NCBI RefSeq assembly: GCF_014042015.1
Contig: NZ_CP059493.1
Span: 1,550,001 to 1,614,000 of the forward strand
Reading direction: 5' to 3'
From: Actinotalea sp. JY-7876
GTDB taxonomy: Bacteria > Actinomycetota > Actinomycetes > Actinomycetales > Cellulomonadaceae
Length of the DNA stretch: 64,000 nt
In this document: positions 48,456 to 62,521 of the stretch, one piece after another
How positions within the stretch are numbered: position 1 is the first letter of the stretch
How the letters are laid out: every line of letters begins with the position of its first letter
Notes under the pieces: model-generated
Databases searched by the model: none
The model's input: the letters and a program-made list of their open reading frames with translations, nothing else
What the model was told of the DNA's origin: nothing
Made by a program: the position numbers and the translations under genes

Positions 48456-48534
48456 TCTGGTGGCTGGGCTGCCCTGGTCGGGCCCCTGGCTTTGCGTCCC
48501 CGCCTTGCGGCGGGTTTGCCCTTGTCTGTGACGA
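48456..48534 (-). promoter_or_regulatory. c-di-GMP-I (GEMM-type) riboswitch upstream of bldC
   Basis: On the minus strand the RNA reads GGGCAAACC (48513-48521), a six-base-pair stem closed by a GCAA GNRA tetraloop (48505-48508), then GGGACGCAAAGCC (48488-48500). A second hairpin follows (GCCC-GACCA-GGGC, with a conserved-type CAGCC) and then GCCACC. These are the ordered core motifs of the GEMM-I aptamer: the GGGCAAACC strand, the GNRA-capped P1b hairpin, and ACGCAAAGCC. The 3' edge is about 8 nt from the bldC Shine-Dalgarno. Ligand identity (c-di-GMP versus the cGAMP-selective variants) cannot be settled by eye. Confidence 0.9.
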
Positions 48535-48541
48535 GGCGGTG

Positions 48542-48558
48542 GTCCGGATGATCCGGAC
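48542..48558. repeat. 17-bp perfect palindrome upstream of the bldC riboswitch
   Basis: GTCCGGAT-G-ATCCGGAC is an exact dyad around one central base. It is just upstream of the aptamer and about 15 bp downstream of a TACCGT -10 candidate (minus strand, 48574-48579). It looks like an operator. Confidence 0.55.
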
Positions 48559-48615
48559 TCCGTGCCTCACAACACGGTATCGGGGACGAACCGGACAGGC
48601 TTGAGGGCGCGCCGA

Positions 48616-48631
48616 TGTGATCTACGTCACA
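48616..48631. promoter_or_regulatory. Crp/GlxR-type binding site
   Basis: TGTGATCTACGTCACA matches the consensus TGTGA-N6-TCACA in both half sites and has the central TA of the actinobacterial GlxR form. It is centred about 56 bp upstream of the inferred bldC start of transcription and about 85 bp upstream of the uvrB start. This spacing makes activation of bldC the likelier role. Confidence 0.75.
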
Positions 48632-48696
48632 CGAGATCGTCGCGCGGCTGTGCCGGCCGGACCGACCCCGGGACGGGCCGTGTCGGACCCGCGACG

Positions 48697-48702
48697 TACC
48701 GT
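48697..48702 (+). promoter_or_regulatory. -10 box (TACCGT), probable leaderless uvrB
   Basis: TACCGT ends six bases before the uvrB ATG at 48709; no LexA-type box is seen in the uvrB upstream region. Confidence 0.5.
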
Positions 48703-48708
48703 GGAGCC

Positions 48709-50811
<2,103 letters not shown>

Positions 50812-50848
50812 GCTTCCCCGCGCCGCGCGGCGGCGCAGGGAGGCCCCG

Positions 50849-51151
50849 TCAGTCCCAGGGGCCGAAGACCGGCTGCCACGGGCGCACGTCGCGTGCCGCG
50901 ACCAGGCCCGCGACGGCGAACGGGTCCGGGTCGAGCAGCGCGCGGACGGCCGACGCGTCGTCCGCGCGGACGAGGAGCAGGGCGCCGTCCGGCTCGTGGT
51001 CGCTGCCCTCGGTCGGACCGGTGAACGGTCCGCTGGCGAGCAGCCGGCCCGCCGCGTAGAGGTCGGCGAGGAACCTGCGGTGCTCCGGTCGGACGCGGTC
51101 GCGGTCGGCGACCTGGTCGTCGTAGGTGTAGAGGACGGCGAAGACGGTCAT
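50849..51151 (-). CDS. YciI family protein
   Basis: The 100-residue protein has the YciI ferredoxin-like fold: VFAVLYTYDDQ at the N-terminus, the conserved RPEHRRFLADLYAAGRLLASGPFTG (His and Asp region, in two stretches), and the DPFAVAGLV motif followed by WQPVFG. YciI proteins are small putative enzymes of unknown substrate. ATG 51151 is preceded by CAGGAT six bases away, another leaderless-like arrangement. It faces the kinase gene across 136 bp. Confidence 0.9.
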   Translation of the reverse strand: MTVFAVLYTYDDQVADRDRVRPEHRRFLADLYAAGRLLASGPFTGPTEGSDHEPDGALLLVRADDASAVRALLDPDPFAVAGLVAARDVRPWQPVFGPWD

Positions 51152-51287
51152 GACCCGATCCTGCCCTCTGGTTCACCCGCCCGGGGAGGCCCCTCGACAT
51201 GCGGGACGGGCCCTCCGCGCCTAGTTTCGTGGGAAGGGTCCCGCGGCGGGCGGCGTCACGTCCGGTCACAGGTGCACGAGGAGGCAG

Positions 51288-52616
51288 ATGGTGACGCCAG
51301 GGGCGGACGTAGCCCGAGGTGTTCTCCTCGACGACAGGTACCGCCTGGAGGACGTGCTCGGCCAGGGCGGGATGGCGACGGTCTACCGCGCCCACGACCT
51401 GGTCCTGGACCGTGACGTCGCGGTCAAGCTCTTCCCCCCCGTGGCCGAGGACGCCGAGGACCTGCTGCGGCACCAGTCCGAGATGCGGGTGCTCGCCCAG
51501 CTGAGCCACCCCGGCCTGGTCACCCTGCACGACGCCGGCCTCGCGCACGCCGAGGGCCCGATGCGTCAGACGTACCTCGTCATGGAGCTCGTGGACGGAC
51601 CGACCCTCGCCGACCGGCTCGCCGGCGGGCCGCTGAGCCCGCGCCGCGCCGCGCGCCTGGGCCGGCAGGTCGCCGAGGCGCTGGCGACCGTCCACGCCGC
51701 GGGCGTCGTCCACCGTGACGTGAAGCCGGCCAACGTGCTCCTCGTCGAGCCCGCCGGCGCGGGGGACGAGGACCGGGACGCGGTCTCCACGACGGGGCCC
51801 ATCGCCAAGCTCGCCGACTTCGGCATCGCCCGGCTCGCCGACGGTGCACGGCTCACGGTCACGGGCACCACCCTGGGCACGGCGACGTACCTGAGTCCCG
51901 AGCAGGCGGCGGGAGCGCCCGTCGCGGCGCCCACCGACGTCTACGCGCTCGGGCTCGTGCTGCTCGAGTGCCTCACCGGCCGCAAGGCGTTCACCGGCAC
52001 GATGGTCGAGGTGGCCGCGGCCCGGCTCAACACGTCGCCCGCGGTCCCGACCACGTTCGGCCCCGAGTGGGCCGACCTGCTGGAGGCCATGACCCGCCGG
52101 CGGCCCGAGGACCGGCCGACCGCGGCCGAGGTCGCGGTCCGGCTGGCGGACCTGGTCGTGGACGGCGTCACGACCGGCGAGGTCGCGACCGGCCTGCTCG
52201 CCACCGTCGCCCTCGACGCGGCCGGTGCGGCCCCGGCCGGGCACGCGATGCCCGAGGCCATCCCCCCGCTCGTGCCGCCGCCGCCGCCCCGGCGCCGCAA
52301 CACGGGCGAGGTGCCGGTCCCGGACGCCACCCACCCGTACTCGCCGGCGGAGCTGCGCGCGGCCGCCGAGCGCGCCGCGCGCAGCCCGCGCCGACGCCCG
52401 ACGGCCTCCGAGGTCACCGGGCCGCAGGGCAGCGCCGGCGGTCACCCGCGGCGGCGTGCGGCGCTCGTCATCGTCGGGGTGGTCGTCCTCGGCGCCGGTG
52501 CCCTCCTGGTGGGGCAGATGGGCGGGGCCGACCCGGCGACGCCGCCGGACTACCCCGTCGTGGAGGGCCCGCTGGGCGCCACGCTCGAGGAGCTGCAGCG
52601 GAGCGTGACGCCGTGA
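51288..52616 (+). CDS. Membrane-anchored serine/threonine protein kinase (PknB-type)
   Basis: The 442-residue protein has an N-terminal Hanks-type kinase domain (about 16-285): glycine loop [12 protein letters not shown], catalytic Lys in VAVKLF, catalytic loop [20 protein letters not shown], and activation segment [11 protein letters not shown] Pro/Arg-rich cytoplasmic juxtamembrane region follows (about 315-385), then one transmembrane helix ([21 protein letters not shown]) and a short extracellular tail of about 35 residues without PASTA repeats. The activating input is therefore not a muropeptide-binding PASTA array. ATG 51288 has GAGGAGG upstream. The stop overlaps the following lipoprotein gene start, so the two are likely co-expressed. 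Confidence 0.94.
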   Translation: MVTPGADVARGVLLDDRYRLEDVLGQGGMATVYRAHDLVLDRDVAVKLFPPVAEDAEDLLRHQSEMRVLAQLSHPGLVTLHDAGLAHAEGPMRQTYLVMELVDGPTLADRLAGGPLSPRRAARLGRQVAEALATVHAAGVVHRDVKPANVLLVEPAGAGDEDRDAVSTTGPIAKLADFGIARLADGARLTVTGTTLGTATYLSPEQAAGAPVAAPTDVYALGLVLLECLTGRKAFTGTMVEVAAARLNTSPAVPTTFGPEWADLLEAMTRRRPEDRPTAAEVAVRLADLVVDGVTTGEVATGLLATVALDAAGAAPAGHAMPEAIPPLVPPPPPRRRNTGEVPVPDATHPYSPAELRAAAERAARSPRRRPTASEVTGPQGSAGGHPRRRAALVIVGVVVLGAGALLVGQMGGADPATPPDYPVVEGPLGATLEELQRSVTP

Positions 52617-53290
52617 CGGCCGCGCGTCGGCGCGGCGCGTCGGCGGACGGCGCCCGCGGAGCGCGTCCGCGCGGCGTCACCGCGGGTGGCGCGGCGCTCG
52701 TGGGGGTCGTCCTCGTGCTCGGCGGGTGCGGATCGGGATCCGGGCTCGCGAACGACGCGGCGGCGACGCTCCAGGCCGGCGTCCTCACCGTGACCGAGGC
52801 CGTGGCCGACGGGCGGTACGACGACGCCGAGGCCGAGCTCGCCGAGGTGCGTGCCGACCTGGAGGCGGGCGTCGACTCCGGGCAGGTCTCGGCGACGCGC
52901 TACCGCCTCATCGACGACGCGCTCGACCGCACCGCGCTCGAGCTCGCGGCCACGCGGGACGCGGTCGTGGCGCAGCAGGCCGCGGAACAGCTCGCCGCCG
53001 AGCAGGCAGCCGCCGAGCAGGCAGCCGCCGAGCAGGCGGCGGCGGAGCAGGCAGCCGCCGAGCAGGCAGCCGCCGAGCAGGCAGCCGCCGAGCAGGCGGC
53101 GGCGGAGCAGGCAGCCGCCGAGCAGGCAGCCGCCGAGCAGGCAGCCGCCGAGCAGGCGGCGGCGGAGCAGGCGGCCGCCGAGCAGGCAGCGTCGGGTCCG
53201 GCCGGACCGCGGGGCGACGGTGGCCCTGGCAAGGACGACGGGCCCGGCAAGGGCCACGGCAAGGGCAAGGGCCCCGGCGGCGACGACTGA
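52613..53290 (+). CDS. Lipoprotein with 13 tandem AEQAA repeats
   Basis: The 225-residue product has an Arg-rich N-terminus, a hydrophobic signal segment and a lipobox LGGC (Cys about residue 39). An acidic helical domain follows (about 50-115), then a low-complexity stalk of 13 AEQAA pentapeptides (about 129-193), and a Gly/Lys/Asp-rich tail ([13 protein letters not shown]). The repeat should form a long alanine/glutamate helix. GTG 52613 overlaps the kinase stop, suggesting the lipoprotein works with, or is phosphorylated near, the kinase pathway; that is inference. I do not recognise a family. Confidence 0.85.
   Translation: MTAARRRGASADGARGARPRGVTAGGAALVGVVLVLGGCGSGSGLANDAAATLQAGVLTVTEAVADGRYDDAEAELAEVRADLEAGVDSGQVSATRYRLIDDALDRTALELAATRDAVVAQQAAEQLAAEQAAAEQAAAEQAAAEQAAAEQAAAEQAAAEQAAAEQAAAEQAAAEQAAAEQAAAEQAAAEQAASGPAGPRGDGGPGKDDGPGKGHGKGKGPGGDD
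52997..53191 (+). repeat. 13 x 15-bp tandem repeat in a 60-bp higher-order array
   Basis: The 15-bp unit GCCGAGCAGGCAGCC (AEQAA) repeats 13 times. Synonymous variants recur with a 60-bp period, because every fourth unit uses GCGGAGCAG with GCGGCG. This indicates amplification of blocks of four units after divergence. Confidence 0.95.
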
Positions 53291-53303
53291 GCGCCGGCGG
53301 CCG

Positions 53304-53996
53304 TCACCAGCCGCGCGCCCACCACCCCTCGACCTGCGGCCGCTCGGCACCGAGGGTCGTCCCGCGGCCGTGACCGGGGTGCACGCAGGTCCGGTCGTCG
53401 AAGCGGTCCAGGACGCGTTCGGTGAGGTCCGTCATGAGCGACCGGAAGGACTCCGGGTCGAGCGTGCGCCCCGGACCCCCGGGGAAGAGGCTGTCCCCGG
53501 TGAACAGGTGGACACGCCCGGGGGCGCCGCCGGGCGTGCGCGCCGACGTCGGCTCCCGGTAGGCGAGCGCGACGGACCCGGGTGTGTGCCCGCGCAGGGC
53601 CACGACCGTCAGCTCGAGCGCGCCGAGGCGGATCACGTCGCCGTCCTCCAGCCGGCGGTCGACGGGCACCGGCAGGTGGTCGGCGTCGGCCGCGCCGGCG
53701 AGCGTCGCCGCGCCCGTCAGGGCCACCAGGCGCTCGAGCGCGCCGTGGTGGTCGGCGTGGCGGTGCGTGGTCACGATCGCCGAGAGCGGCGCCCGCGCGC
53801 CGCCGCCCTCGCGCACGAGGGCGAGGAGCCGGCCCGGGTCGGCCGCGGCGTCGACCAGCAGCTGCTCGCCGCTGTGCCGGCAGGTGAGCAGGTAGGCGTT
53901 GTTGTCCATCGGGCCCACCGACGCCTTCCGGACGACGACCTCGTCCAGCTCCAGCACGGCGCTCGGCCCGCCCGGGGTCACGTCACCCCACGCCAC
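53304..53996 (-). CDS. Metallo-beta-lactamase fold hydrolase (glyoxalase II-like)
   Basis: The 230-residue protein has [13 protein letters not shown] near the N-terminus and the metal-binding motif [12 protein letters not shown] (HxHxDH). The second-site His is in [11 protein letters not shown], an acidic ligand in [12 protein letters not shown], and the final His in [13 protein letters not shown]. This matches the MBL-fold group of glyoxalase II-like hydrolases. The substrate is unknown. GTG 53996 is used because GGAG lies seven bases upstream; internal starts would shorten it by up to 30 residues. It follows the GH15 gene with a 2-bp gap and is probably co-transcribed. Confidence 0.88.
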   Translation of the reverse strand: MAWGDVTPGGPSAVLELDEVVVRKASVGPMDNNAYLLTCRHSGEQLLVDAAADPGRLLALVREGGGARAPLSAIVTTHRHADHHGALERLVALTGAATLAGAADADHLPVPVDRRLEDGDVIRLGALELTVVALRGHTPGSVALAYREPTSARTPGGAPGRVHLFTGDSLFPGGPGRTLDPESFRSLMTDLTERVLDRFDDRTCVHPGHGRGTTLGAERPQVEGWWARGW

Positions 53997-53998
53997 GA

Positions 53999-55876
53999 TC
54001 AGCTCCGCACCGGCGCGCGACGGGCGGCCCGGCGCTCGCGCTCGACCGCGAGGTCGTGGCTGTGCACGGCGCGCACGAGCGCCAGGTGCGAGAGCGCCTG
54101 CGGGAAGTTGCCGGCCATCCGTTCGCCGTGGACGTCGTACTCCTCCGACAGCAGGCCCAGGTCGTTGCGCAGCCCGGTGAGCCGGTCCAGGACGCGGGTC
54201 GCCCCGTCGACGTCGCCGCAGCGCGCGAGCGCGTCGGCGAGCCAGAAGGAGCACGCGAGGAACGGGTGCTCGTCCCCCTCGAGCCCGTCGTCGGTCTCGG
54301 CCGGCAGGTAACGGTGCACGAGGCCCTCCTCGACCTCCAGCTCCGCGCGGATGGCCGCCAGGGTGCCGAGGAAGCGCTCGTCGTCGGGCGGAAGGAACCC
54401 CACCTGCACCATCTGCAGCAGCGCCGCGTCGGTGTTCGTGCCGCCGTAGTACTGCACGAACGTGCCCAGCTCGGCGTCGTAGCCGTGCTCGAGCACGTCG
54501 GCGTGGATCTCCTCGCGCACCCTGCGCCAGCGCTCGACCGGTCCCGTGAGGCCGTGCTCCTCGACCGCCCGCACGGCACGGTCGACGGCGGCCCACGCCA
54601 TGATCTTCGAGTGGGTGAAGTGGCGTGGCTCGCCGCGGACCTCCCAGATCCCACGGTCCGCGTGGTGCCACGTCCGGGTGAGGTCGTCGACGAGCAGCCG
54701 CTGGAGCGCCCAGGTGTCGGGGGTGTCCTCGAGGCCGCACGACCGGGCGAGGTGCAGGGCGGTCATGACCTCGCCCAGCACGTCGAGCTGGATCTGGTCG
54801 ACGGCGGCGTTCCCGACGCGCACGGGACGCGAGCCCGCGTAGCCGGGGAGGTGGTCGAGCTCGACCTCCGGCAGCTCGCGGCGGCCGTCGGTGCCGTACA
54901 TCACCTGCAGGTCCGAGGCGTCGCCCGCGACCGCGCGGAGCAGCCAGTCGCGCCAGTCGGTGGCCTCGGCCCGGTAGCCGTGCTCGAGGAGCGCCTCCAG
55001 GGTCAGCGCGGCGTCGCGCAGCCACACGAAGCGGTAGTCCCAGTTGCGCTCGCCGCCGAAGTCCTCGGGCAGGGACGTCGTGGGCGCCGCGATGATGCCG
55101 CCGGTCCGGGCGTCCGTCAGCAGGCGCAGCACGAGCAGGGACCGCACGACCGCGTCGCGATACGGGCCTTCGTAGTCCGACGCGCGCGCCCACTGCGCCC
55201 ACCGGATGCGGGTCGCCTCGAGGCGTTCCCCGATGGGCAGCCGCGCCGGTACCGGGTCCCAGGAGGCGGTCCACGTGAGCCCGAACTCGAGGGGAGGGCC
55301 CGCGCCGAGCTCGAACACGTCCCGGTGCCGGTGGTCCTCGGCGCGCGGCAGGGGGTCGCCCCGGAGCAGGAGGGCGTCGGGGCCGGCGATTGCGCGGATC
55401 GCCGGGATCCCGTGCGGATCACGGACCCGGTTCACCCAGGGCTCGATCTTCCCGTAGCCGAAGCGCACCACCCACTCGTGCTCCACGGTGACGGTCCCGG
55501 AGAGCACCTGCAGGGTACGCACCAGGTCCGCCCGGTCGTCGGCGAGCGGCATGGCGTCGACCACCACAGCGGTGCCCGTGGGCGTCTCGTACGTCGTCTC
55601 CAGGACGAAGGAGTCGTCCTGGTACCGCCGGGTGATGCGGGTGGCGTCGCGGACCGTGAGGAGCCAGCGGCCGTGCTCGGGGGTGCCGAGGAGGGCCGCG
55701 AAGCACGCCTGCGAGTCGAAGTGCGGCAGGCACAGCCAGTCGACGGACCCGGTGCGCGAGACGAGGGCGGCGGTGCGGCCGTCGCCGAGCACGGCGTAGT
55801 CGGCGATCGGGGTCGGGACCACCGGCCTGCGAACGGGAGGGGGCGGGGGAGCGGGGGGTCGCGGCGTCGTCGTCAC
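53999..55876 (-). CDS. Glycoside hydrolase family 15 protein (glucoamylase/trehalase-like)
   Basis: The 625-residue cytoplasmic protein (no signal peptide) starts with a Pro-rich tail. A domain of about 200 residues follows ([31 protein letters not shown], in two stretches), then the (alpha/alpha)6 catalytic domain with [31 protein letters not shown] and [17 protein letters not shown]-like blocks. In actinobacteria this GH15 subgroup includes trehalases and glucoamylase-like hydrolases, so alpha-glucoside or trehalose hydrolysis is likely; the precise substrate is uncertain. GTG 55876 lies 99 bp from the divergent uvrA start. Confidence 0.9.
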   Translation of the reverse strand: MTTTPRPPAPPPPPVRRPVVPTPIADYAVLGDGRTAALVSRTGSVDWLCLPHFDSQACFAALLGTPEHGRWLLTVRDATRITRRYQDDSFVLETTYETPTGTAVVVDAMPLADDRADLVRTLQVLSGTVTVEHEWVVRFGYGKIEPWVNRVRDPHGIPAIRAIAGPDALLLRGDPLPRAEDHRHRDVFELGAGPPLEFGLTWTASWDPVPARLPIGERLEATRIRWAQWARASDYEGPYRDAVVRSLLVLRLLTDARTGGIIAAPTTSLPEDFGGERNWDYRFVWLRDAALTLEALLEHGYRAEATDWRDWLLRAVAGDASDLQVMYGTDGRRELPEVELDHLPGYAGSRPVRVGNAAVDQIQLDVLGEVMTALHLARSCGLEDTPDTWALQRLLVDDLTRTWHHADRGIWEVRGEPRHFTHSKIMAWAAVDRAVRAVEEHGLTGPVERWRRVREEIHADVLEHGYDAELGTFVQYYGGTNTDAALLQMVQVGFLPPDDERFLGTLAAIRAELEVEEGLVHRYLPAETDDGLEGDEHPFLACSFWLADALARCGDVDGATRVLDRLTGLRNDLGLLSEEYDVHGERMAGNFPQALSHLALVRAVHSHDLAVERERRAARRAPVRS

Positions 55877-55930
55877 GCGGACCAGTCTCGCCGCGGGCCG
55901 TCCGGCCCGCCACCGTGGGGACCCGTGGCT

Positions 55931-55946
55931 TCGAACGCCTGTACGC
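55931..55946. promoter_or_regulatory. LexA (SOS) box candidate before uvrA
   Basis: TCGAACGCCTGTACGC fits the actinobacterial LexA consensus TCGAAC-N4-GTTCGA perfectly in the left half and in 4 of 6 positions in the right half. It ends 17 bp before the uvrA -10 box, where it would overlap the -35 region and block transcription. Confidence 0.5.
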
Positions 55947-55963
55947 TCGGCGCCCGCCCGACG

Positions 55964-55969
55964 TAGGAT
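55964..55969 (+). promoter_or_regulatory. -10 box (TAGGAT), probable leaderless uvrA
   Basis: TAGGAT ends six bases before the uvrA GTG; the LexA-like box lies just upstream. Confidence 0.6.
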
Positions 55970-55975
55970 GATCCG

Positions 55976-58840
<2,865 letters not shown>

Positions 58841-58847
58841 CCCGGGG

Positions 58848-59342
58848 TCAGCGCAGCACGCTCGGCTCGACCGCCAGGGGTACCGGCTCGGTGCGGACGG
58901 GGAAGTTCACCGAGCGGCTGATGAAGCAGTGCTCACCGGCGCCGCGGTGCAGTGCCGCGAGCTCGGCGTCGTCGACCGGGCGCGTGGCACGCACCGTGAC
59001 GCGCGGGCGCAGGACGACCGTCGTGAACTGCCCCGCGCCGGCCGCCTCGACGCGCATCGTGCCCACGGGCTCGTCGACGTAGCCGACCACGACGACGCCC
59101 GCGCGCGCCGCGAGGTGCAGGAACCACAGCATGTGGCACTGCGCGAGCGCGGCGACGAGCAGCTGCTCGGGGTTCCACCGCTCCGGGTCCCCCCGGAAGG
59201 CCGGGTCGGAGGAGCCCAGCAGCGGCGGCCTGCCCTCGGCGTGGATCTCGTGGTCCCGGCTGTAGGCGGTGTAGCTCGACGTCCCCGCCTCGCCCGCGCC
59301 GGTCCAGCGCACCGTCGCCCCGTACGTGTGCAGGATCCCCAT
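58848..59342 (-). CDS. OsmC family protein (organic hydroperoxide/stress-type)
   Basis: The 164-residue protein has the OsmC/Ohr fold. The conserved Cys of OsmC helix 1 appears in LVAALAQCHMLWFLHLAARAG, and a basic C-terminal strand region includes HCFISRSVNFPV. OsmC/Ohr proteins reduce organic hydroperoxides. The second redox Cys of Ohr would be the Cys in EHCFISRS, so the pair is present, but the subgroup is not certain. ATG 59342 is preceded by TAGGTT and GAGGC on the minus strand, probably leaderless. It faces uvrC across 66 bp. Confidence 0.9.
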   Translation of the reverse strand: MGILHTYGATVRWTGAGEAGTSSYTAYSRDHEIHAEGRPPLLGSSDPAFRGDPERWNPEQLLVAALAQCHMLWFLHLAARAGVVVVGYVDEPVGTMRVEAAGAGQFTTVVLRPRVTVRATRPVDDAELAALHRGAGEHCFISRSVNFPVRTEPVPLAVEPSVLR

Positions 59343-59347
59343 GCCTC

Positions 59348-59353
59348 AACCTA
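59348..59353 (-). promoter_or_regulatory. -10 box (TAGGTT) of the OsmC-like gene
   Basis: On the minus strand TAGGTT ends five bases before the ATG at 59342. It is 42 bp from the divergent uvrC -10. Confidence 0.5.
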
Positions 59354-59395
59354 GCGCGGCGCCCGCCGACGTCGGGGTCTGTCGGAGGGCTGGCT

Positions 59396-59401
59396 TAGGC
59401 T
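59396..59401 (+). promoter_or_regulatory. -10 box (TAGGCT), probable leaderless uvrC
   Basis: TAGGCT ends seven bases before ATG 59409, favouring this start over the in-frame GTG at 59403. Confidence 0.6.
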
Positions 59402-59408
59402 CGTGGTC

Positions 59409-61586
59409 ATGGCAGACCCGGCGACGTATCGTCCGCGGCCGGGCGAGATCCCCGACTCCCCGGGCGTCTACCGGTTCCGCGACAACCACGGCCGCGTCGT
59501 CTACGTCGGCAAGGCGAAGAGCCTCCGCTCGCGGCTCAACAGCTACTTCCAGGACCTGTCCGCGCTGCACCCGCGCACGCAGCAGATGGTCACCACCGCC
59601 GCGTCGGTGGAGTGGACGGTGGTGGGCACCGAGGTCGAGGCGCTCGCCCTCGAGTACTCCTGGATCAAGGAGTTCGACCCGCGCTTCAACGTCAAGTACC
59701 GGGACGACAAGTCGTACCCGTACCTCGCGGTGACGCTCGGCGAGGAGTACCCGCGCGTGCAGGTGATGCGGGGCGCCAAGCGGCCGGGCACGCGCTACTT
59801 CGGCCCCTACGGCCACGCCTGGGCGATCCGCGAGACCGTCGACCTGCTGCTGCGCGTCTTCCCCGTGCGCACGTGCTCGGCCGGCGTCTTCAAACGCGCC
59901 GCGCAGGCCGGGCGGCCGTGCCTGCTCGGGTACATCGACAAGTGCTCGGCGCCCTGCGTGGGACGCATCTCCGCGGCGGACCACCGCACGCTCGCCGAGG
60001 ACTTCTGCGACTTCATGGCGGGCGACACGGCGCGCTTCGTGCGCCGCCTCGACAAGCGCATGCGCGAGGCGTCGGCGGAGCTGGACTTCGAGACCGCCGC
60101 CCGGCTCCGGGACGACATCGGCGCGCTCCAGCGCGCGACCGAGAAGAACGCCGTCGTGCTGCCCGACGGCACCGACGCGGACGTCTTCGCCCTGGTCGGG
60201 GACGAGCTCGAGGCGGCCGTGCAGGTGTTCCACGTGCGGGGCGGGCGGATCCGCGGACAGCGCGGCTGGGTCGTGGAGAAGGTCGAGGACGTCACGGACG
60301 CCGAGCTGGTCGAGCACCTCCTGCAGCAGGTCTACGGCGAGGGGGAGGTGCCCGCGACGCCGCCCAGCGCGAGCGCGAGCAAGGCACGTCCCGAGCGCAC
60401 CGTCGAGACGGCGAGCGCCGTGCCGCGCGAGGTGCTCGTGCCGGTGCTGCCGCCCGACGTCGACCAGGTCAGCGCGTGGCTCGCGGGGCTGCGCGGCTCG
60501 CGCGTCGAGGTGCGGGTCCCGCAGCGGGGGGACAAGCGGGCGCTCGCCGACACGGTGCGCCGCAACGCGGAGCAGTCCCTGGTCCTGCACCGGACCAAGC
60601 GCGCCTCCGACCTCACCACGCGGAGCCAGGCGCTGCGCGAGATCCAGGAGGCCCTCGGGCTCGACAGCGCCCCGCTGCGCATCGAGTGCTACGACATCTC
60701 GACCACCCAGGGCACCCACCAGGTGGGGTCGATGGTGGTCTTCGAGGACGGGCTCGCCCGCAAGTCCGAGTACCGGCAGTTCGCCGTGCGCGGGCCCGAC
60801 GGTCAGGGCGCGCGCGACGACACGGCGGCGATGTACGAGGTCATCACGCGCCGCTTCCGGCGCTACCTGGAGGACCAGGCGCGGTCCGGTGGCGCGCCCG
60901 ACCTGGGGGACGGCGAGGACGCGGTCGCCGACGGGCACCCGTTCCCGTCGGGGCCCGCCCGCTCGGGGGAGGTCTCCGGCGAGGTGGAGGGCCAGCGCGG
61001 GCGCTTCGCGTACCCGCCGAACCTCGTGGTGGTCGACGGCGGGCCGCCGCAGGTCGCGGCCGCCGCGCGCGCGCTCGCCGACCTGGGGATCGAGGACGTC
61101 GCGCTCTGCGGGCTGGCCAAGCGGCTCGAGGAGGTGTGGCTGCCGGGGGAGGAGTACCCGGTGATCCTCCAGCGCTCGTCCGAAGGGCTGTACCTGCTGC
61201 AGCGCGTGCGCGACGAGGCCCACCGGTTCGCGATCCGGCACCACCGCGCGCGCCGCAGCAAGGGCATGACCGTCTCGGCGCTCGACGCCGTACCGGGCCT
61301 CGGCCCGACCCGCACCGCGGCGCTGCTCAAGCACTTCGGCAGCGTCACGCGCCTCAAGGCGGCGACGGTGGAGGAGATCGCGCAGGTCAAGGGCATGGGC
61401 CCGCGCACCGCGGCCGCCGTGCTCACGGCGCTCGGGGTGGGTGCCGCCGGGCCCGCGGCGCCCGCCACGCCCGACGAGGCCCCTGCGACGGACCAGGCGC
61501 CCGCGACCGACCGGGCGCCCGCGACGGACGAGGCACCGGCGACCGACGAGGCGGTGACGCAGCGGGCTGGCATGCTGGAACCATGA
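59409..61586 (+). CDS. uvrC: Excinuclease ABC subunit C
   Basis: UvrC makes the two incisions in nucleotide excision repair. The 725-residue protein has an N-terminal GIY-YIG nuclease ([22 protein letters not shown], about 16-37), a UVR domain ([22 protein letters not shown]), the RNase H-like domain ([34 protein letters not shown]) and a C-terminal helix-hairpin-helix pair ([27 protein letters not shown]). An extra tail of about 40 residues is a degenerate repeat of APATD units. The stop overlaps the rapZ ATG, starting the uvrC-rapZ-yvcK-whiA operon. Confidence 0.97.
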   Translation: MADPATYRPRPGEIPDSPGVYRFRDNHGRVVYVGKAKSLRSRLNSYFQDLSALHPRTQQMVTTAASVEWTVVGTEVEALALEYSWIKEFDPRFNVKYRDDKSYPYLAVTLGEEYPRVQVMRGAKRPGTRYFGPYGHAWAIRETVDLLLRVFPVRTCSAGVFKRAAQAGRPCLLGYIDKCSAPCVGRISAADHRTLAEDFCDFMAGDTARFVRRLDKRMREASAELDFETAARLRDDIGALQRATEKNAVVLPDGTDADVFALVGDELEAAVQVFHVRGGRIRGQRGWVVEKVEDVTDAELVEHLLQQVYGEGEVPATPPSASASKARPERTVETASAVPREVLVPVLPPDVDQVSAWLAGLRGSRVEVRVPQRGDKRALADTVRRNAEQSLVLHRTKRASDLTTRSQALREIQEALGLDSAPLRIECYDISTTQGTHQVGSMVVFEDGLARKSEYRQFAVRGPDGQGARDDTAAMYEVITRRFRRYLEDQARSGGAPDLGDGEDAVADGHPFPSGPARSGEVSGEVEGQRGRFAYPPNLVVVDGGPPQVAAAARALADLGIEDVALCGLAKRLEEVWLPGEEYPVILQRSSEGLYLLQRVRDEAHRFAIRHHRARRSKGMTVSALDAVPGLGPTRTAALLKHFGSVTRLKAATVEEIAQVKGMGPRTAAAVLTALGVGAAGPAAPATPDEAPATDQAPATDRAPATDEAPATDEAVTQRAGMLEP

Positions 61587-62521
61587 CCGCAGAGCCGCCC
61601 CCCACGACCGTGCCGTCAGGCATCCCCGCGCTCGAGGCCACCACCCCGACCCCCCGCGCGGAGCTCCCCGAGCTCCTCATCATCACCGGGATGTCGGGCG
61701 CCGGCCGCACGCGCGCGGCCGCCGTGCTCGAGGACCTCGACTGGTACGTCGTCGACAACCTCCCGGCGCGGCTGCTGCCGGAGGTGGTGGGGATGATGAC
61801 GCGCAGCGCCGGCGGGGTGCAGCGCCTCGCCGCCGTCGTCGACGTGCGCGGGCGCGAGCTCTTCGGCGACCTCGCCGAGGTGGTCGACACCCTGCGGACG
61901 GCGGGCATCGCCTACCGGATCCTCTTCCTCGACGCGTCCGACCAGGTGCTCGTGCAGCGGTTCGAGGCCGTGCGTCGCCCGCACCCGCTCCAGGGCGAGG
62001 GGCGCATCCTGGACGGGATCGCCGCCGAGCGCGAGATCATGCACTCCGTCCGCGAGCGCGCCGACGTGGTCATCGACACCAGCGACCTCAACGTCCACGA
62101 CCTGGCCCGTGCCGTGCGGCTCGCCGTGGTGGGCGGCGACGAGGACGCGCTGCGGATCAACGTGCTGTCCTTCGGGTTCAAGTACGGGATCCCCCTGGAC
62201 GCGGACCACGTCGCCGACGTGCGGTTCCTCGCCAACCCGTACTGGGTCACCGAGCTGCGGCACCTCACCGGCAAGGACGAACCCGTGCGTGACTACGTGC
62301 TCGGCCTGGACGGCGCCCGCGTCTTCGTCGACCGGTACGCCTTCGCGCTCGAGCCGGTGCTGAGCGGCTACGTCGAGGAGGACAAGCGGTACGCGACCAT
62401 CGCGGTCGGCTGCACGGGCGGCAAGCACCGCTCGGTCGCGCTCTCCGAGGCCCTCGCCGCTGTGCTCCGCGAGCGCGGGCACCGCGTCGTCGTCAGCCAC
62501 CGCGACCTGGGGCGCGAGTGA
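61583..62521 (+). CDS. rapZ: RNase adapter / nucleotide-binding protein RapZ
   Basis: The 312-residue protein has the P-loop [19 protein letters not shown] (about 34-52), the [11 protein letters not shown] segment, RRPHPLQG (after VRF/VQRFEAV) and the C-terminal domain with [23 protein letters not shown] and [10 protein letters not shown]-type [12 protein letters not shown]. In E. coli RapZ directs RNase E to GlmZ sRNA. In Gram-positives its role differs and is poorly known. The P-loop lysine is replaced by Arg (GAGRT). The operon uvrC-rapZ-yvcK-whiA is conserved in Gram-positive bacteria. A variable 28-residue Pro-rich N-terminus precedes the fold. Confidence 0.95.
   Translation: MTAEPPPTTVPSGIPALEATTPTPRAELPELLIITGMSGAGRTRAAAVLEDLDWYVVDNLPARLLPEVVGMMTRSAGGVQRLAAVVDVRGRELFGDLAEVVDTLRTAGIAYRILFLDASDQVLVQRFEAVRRPHPLQGEGRILDGIAAEREIMHSVRERADVVIDTSDLNVHDLARAVRLAVVGGDEDALRINVLSFGFKYGIPLDADHVADVRFLANPYWVTELRHLTGKDEPVRDYVLGLDGARVFVDRYAFALEPVLSGYVEEDKRYATIAVGCTGGKHRSVALSEALAAVLRERGHRVVVSHRDLGRE

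Noticed and set aside
52900-53325. Minus-strand frame with CSAAA repeats over the tandem array
   Set aside because: It is simply the reverse complement of the AEQAA repeat; the plus strand has the lipobox and overlaps the kinase stop.
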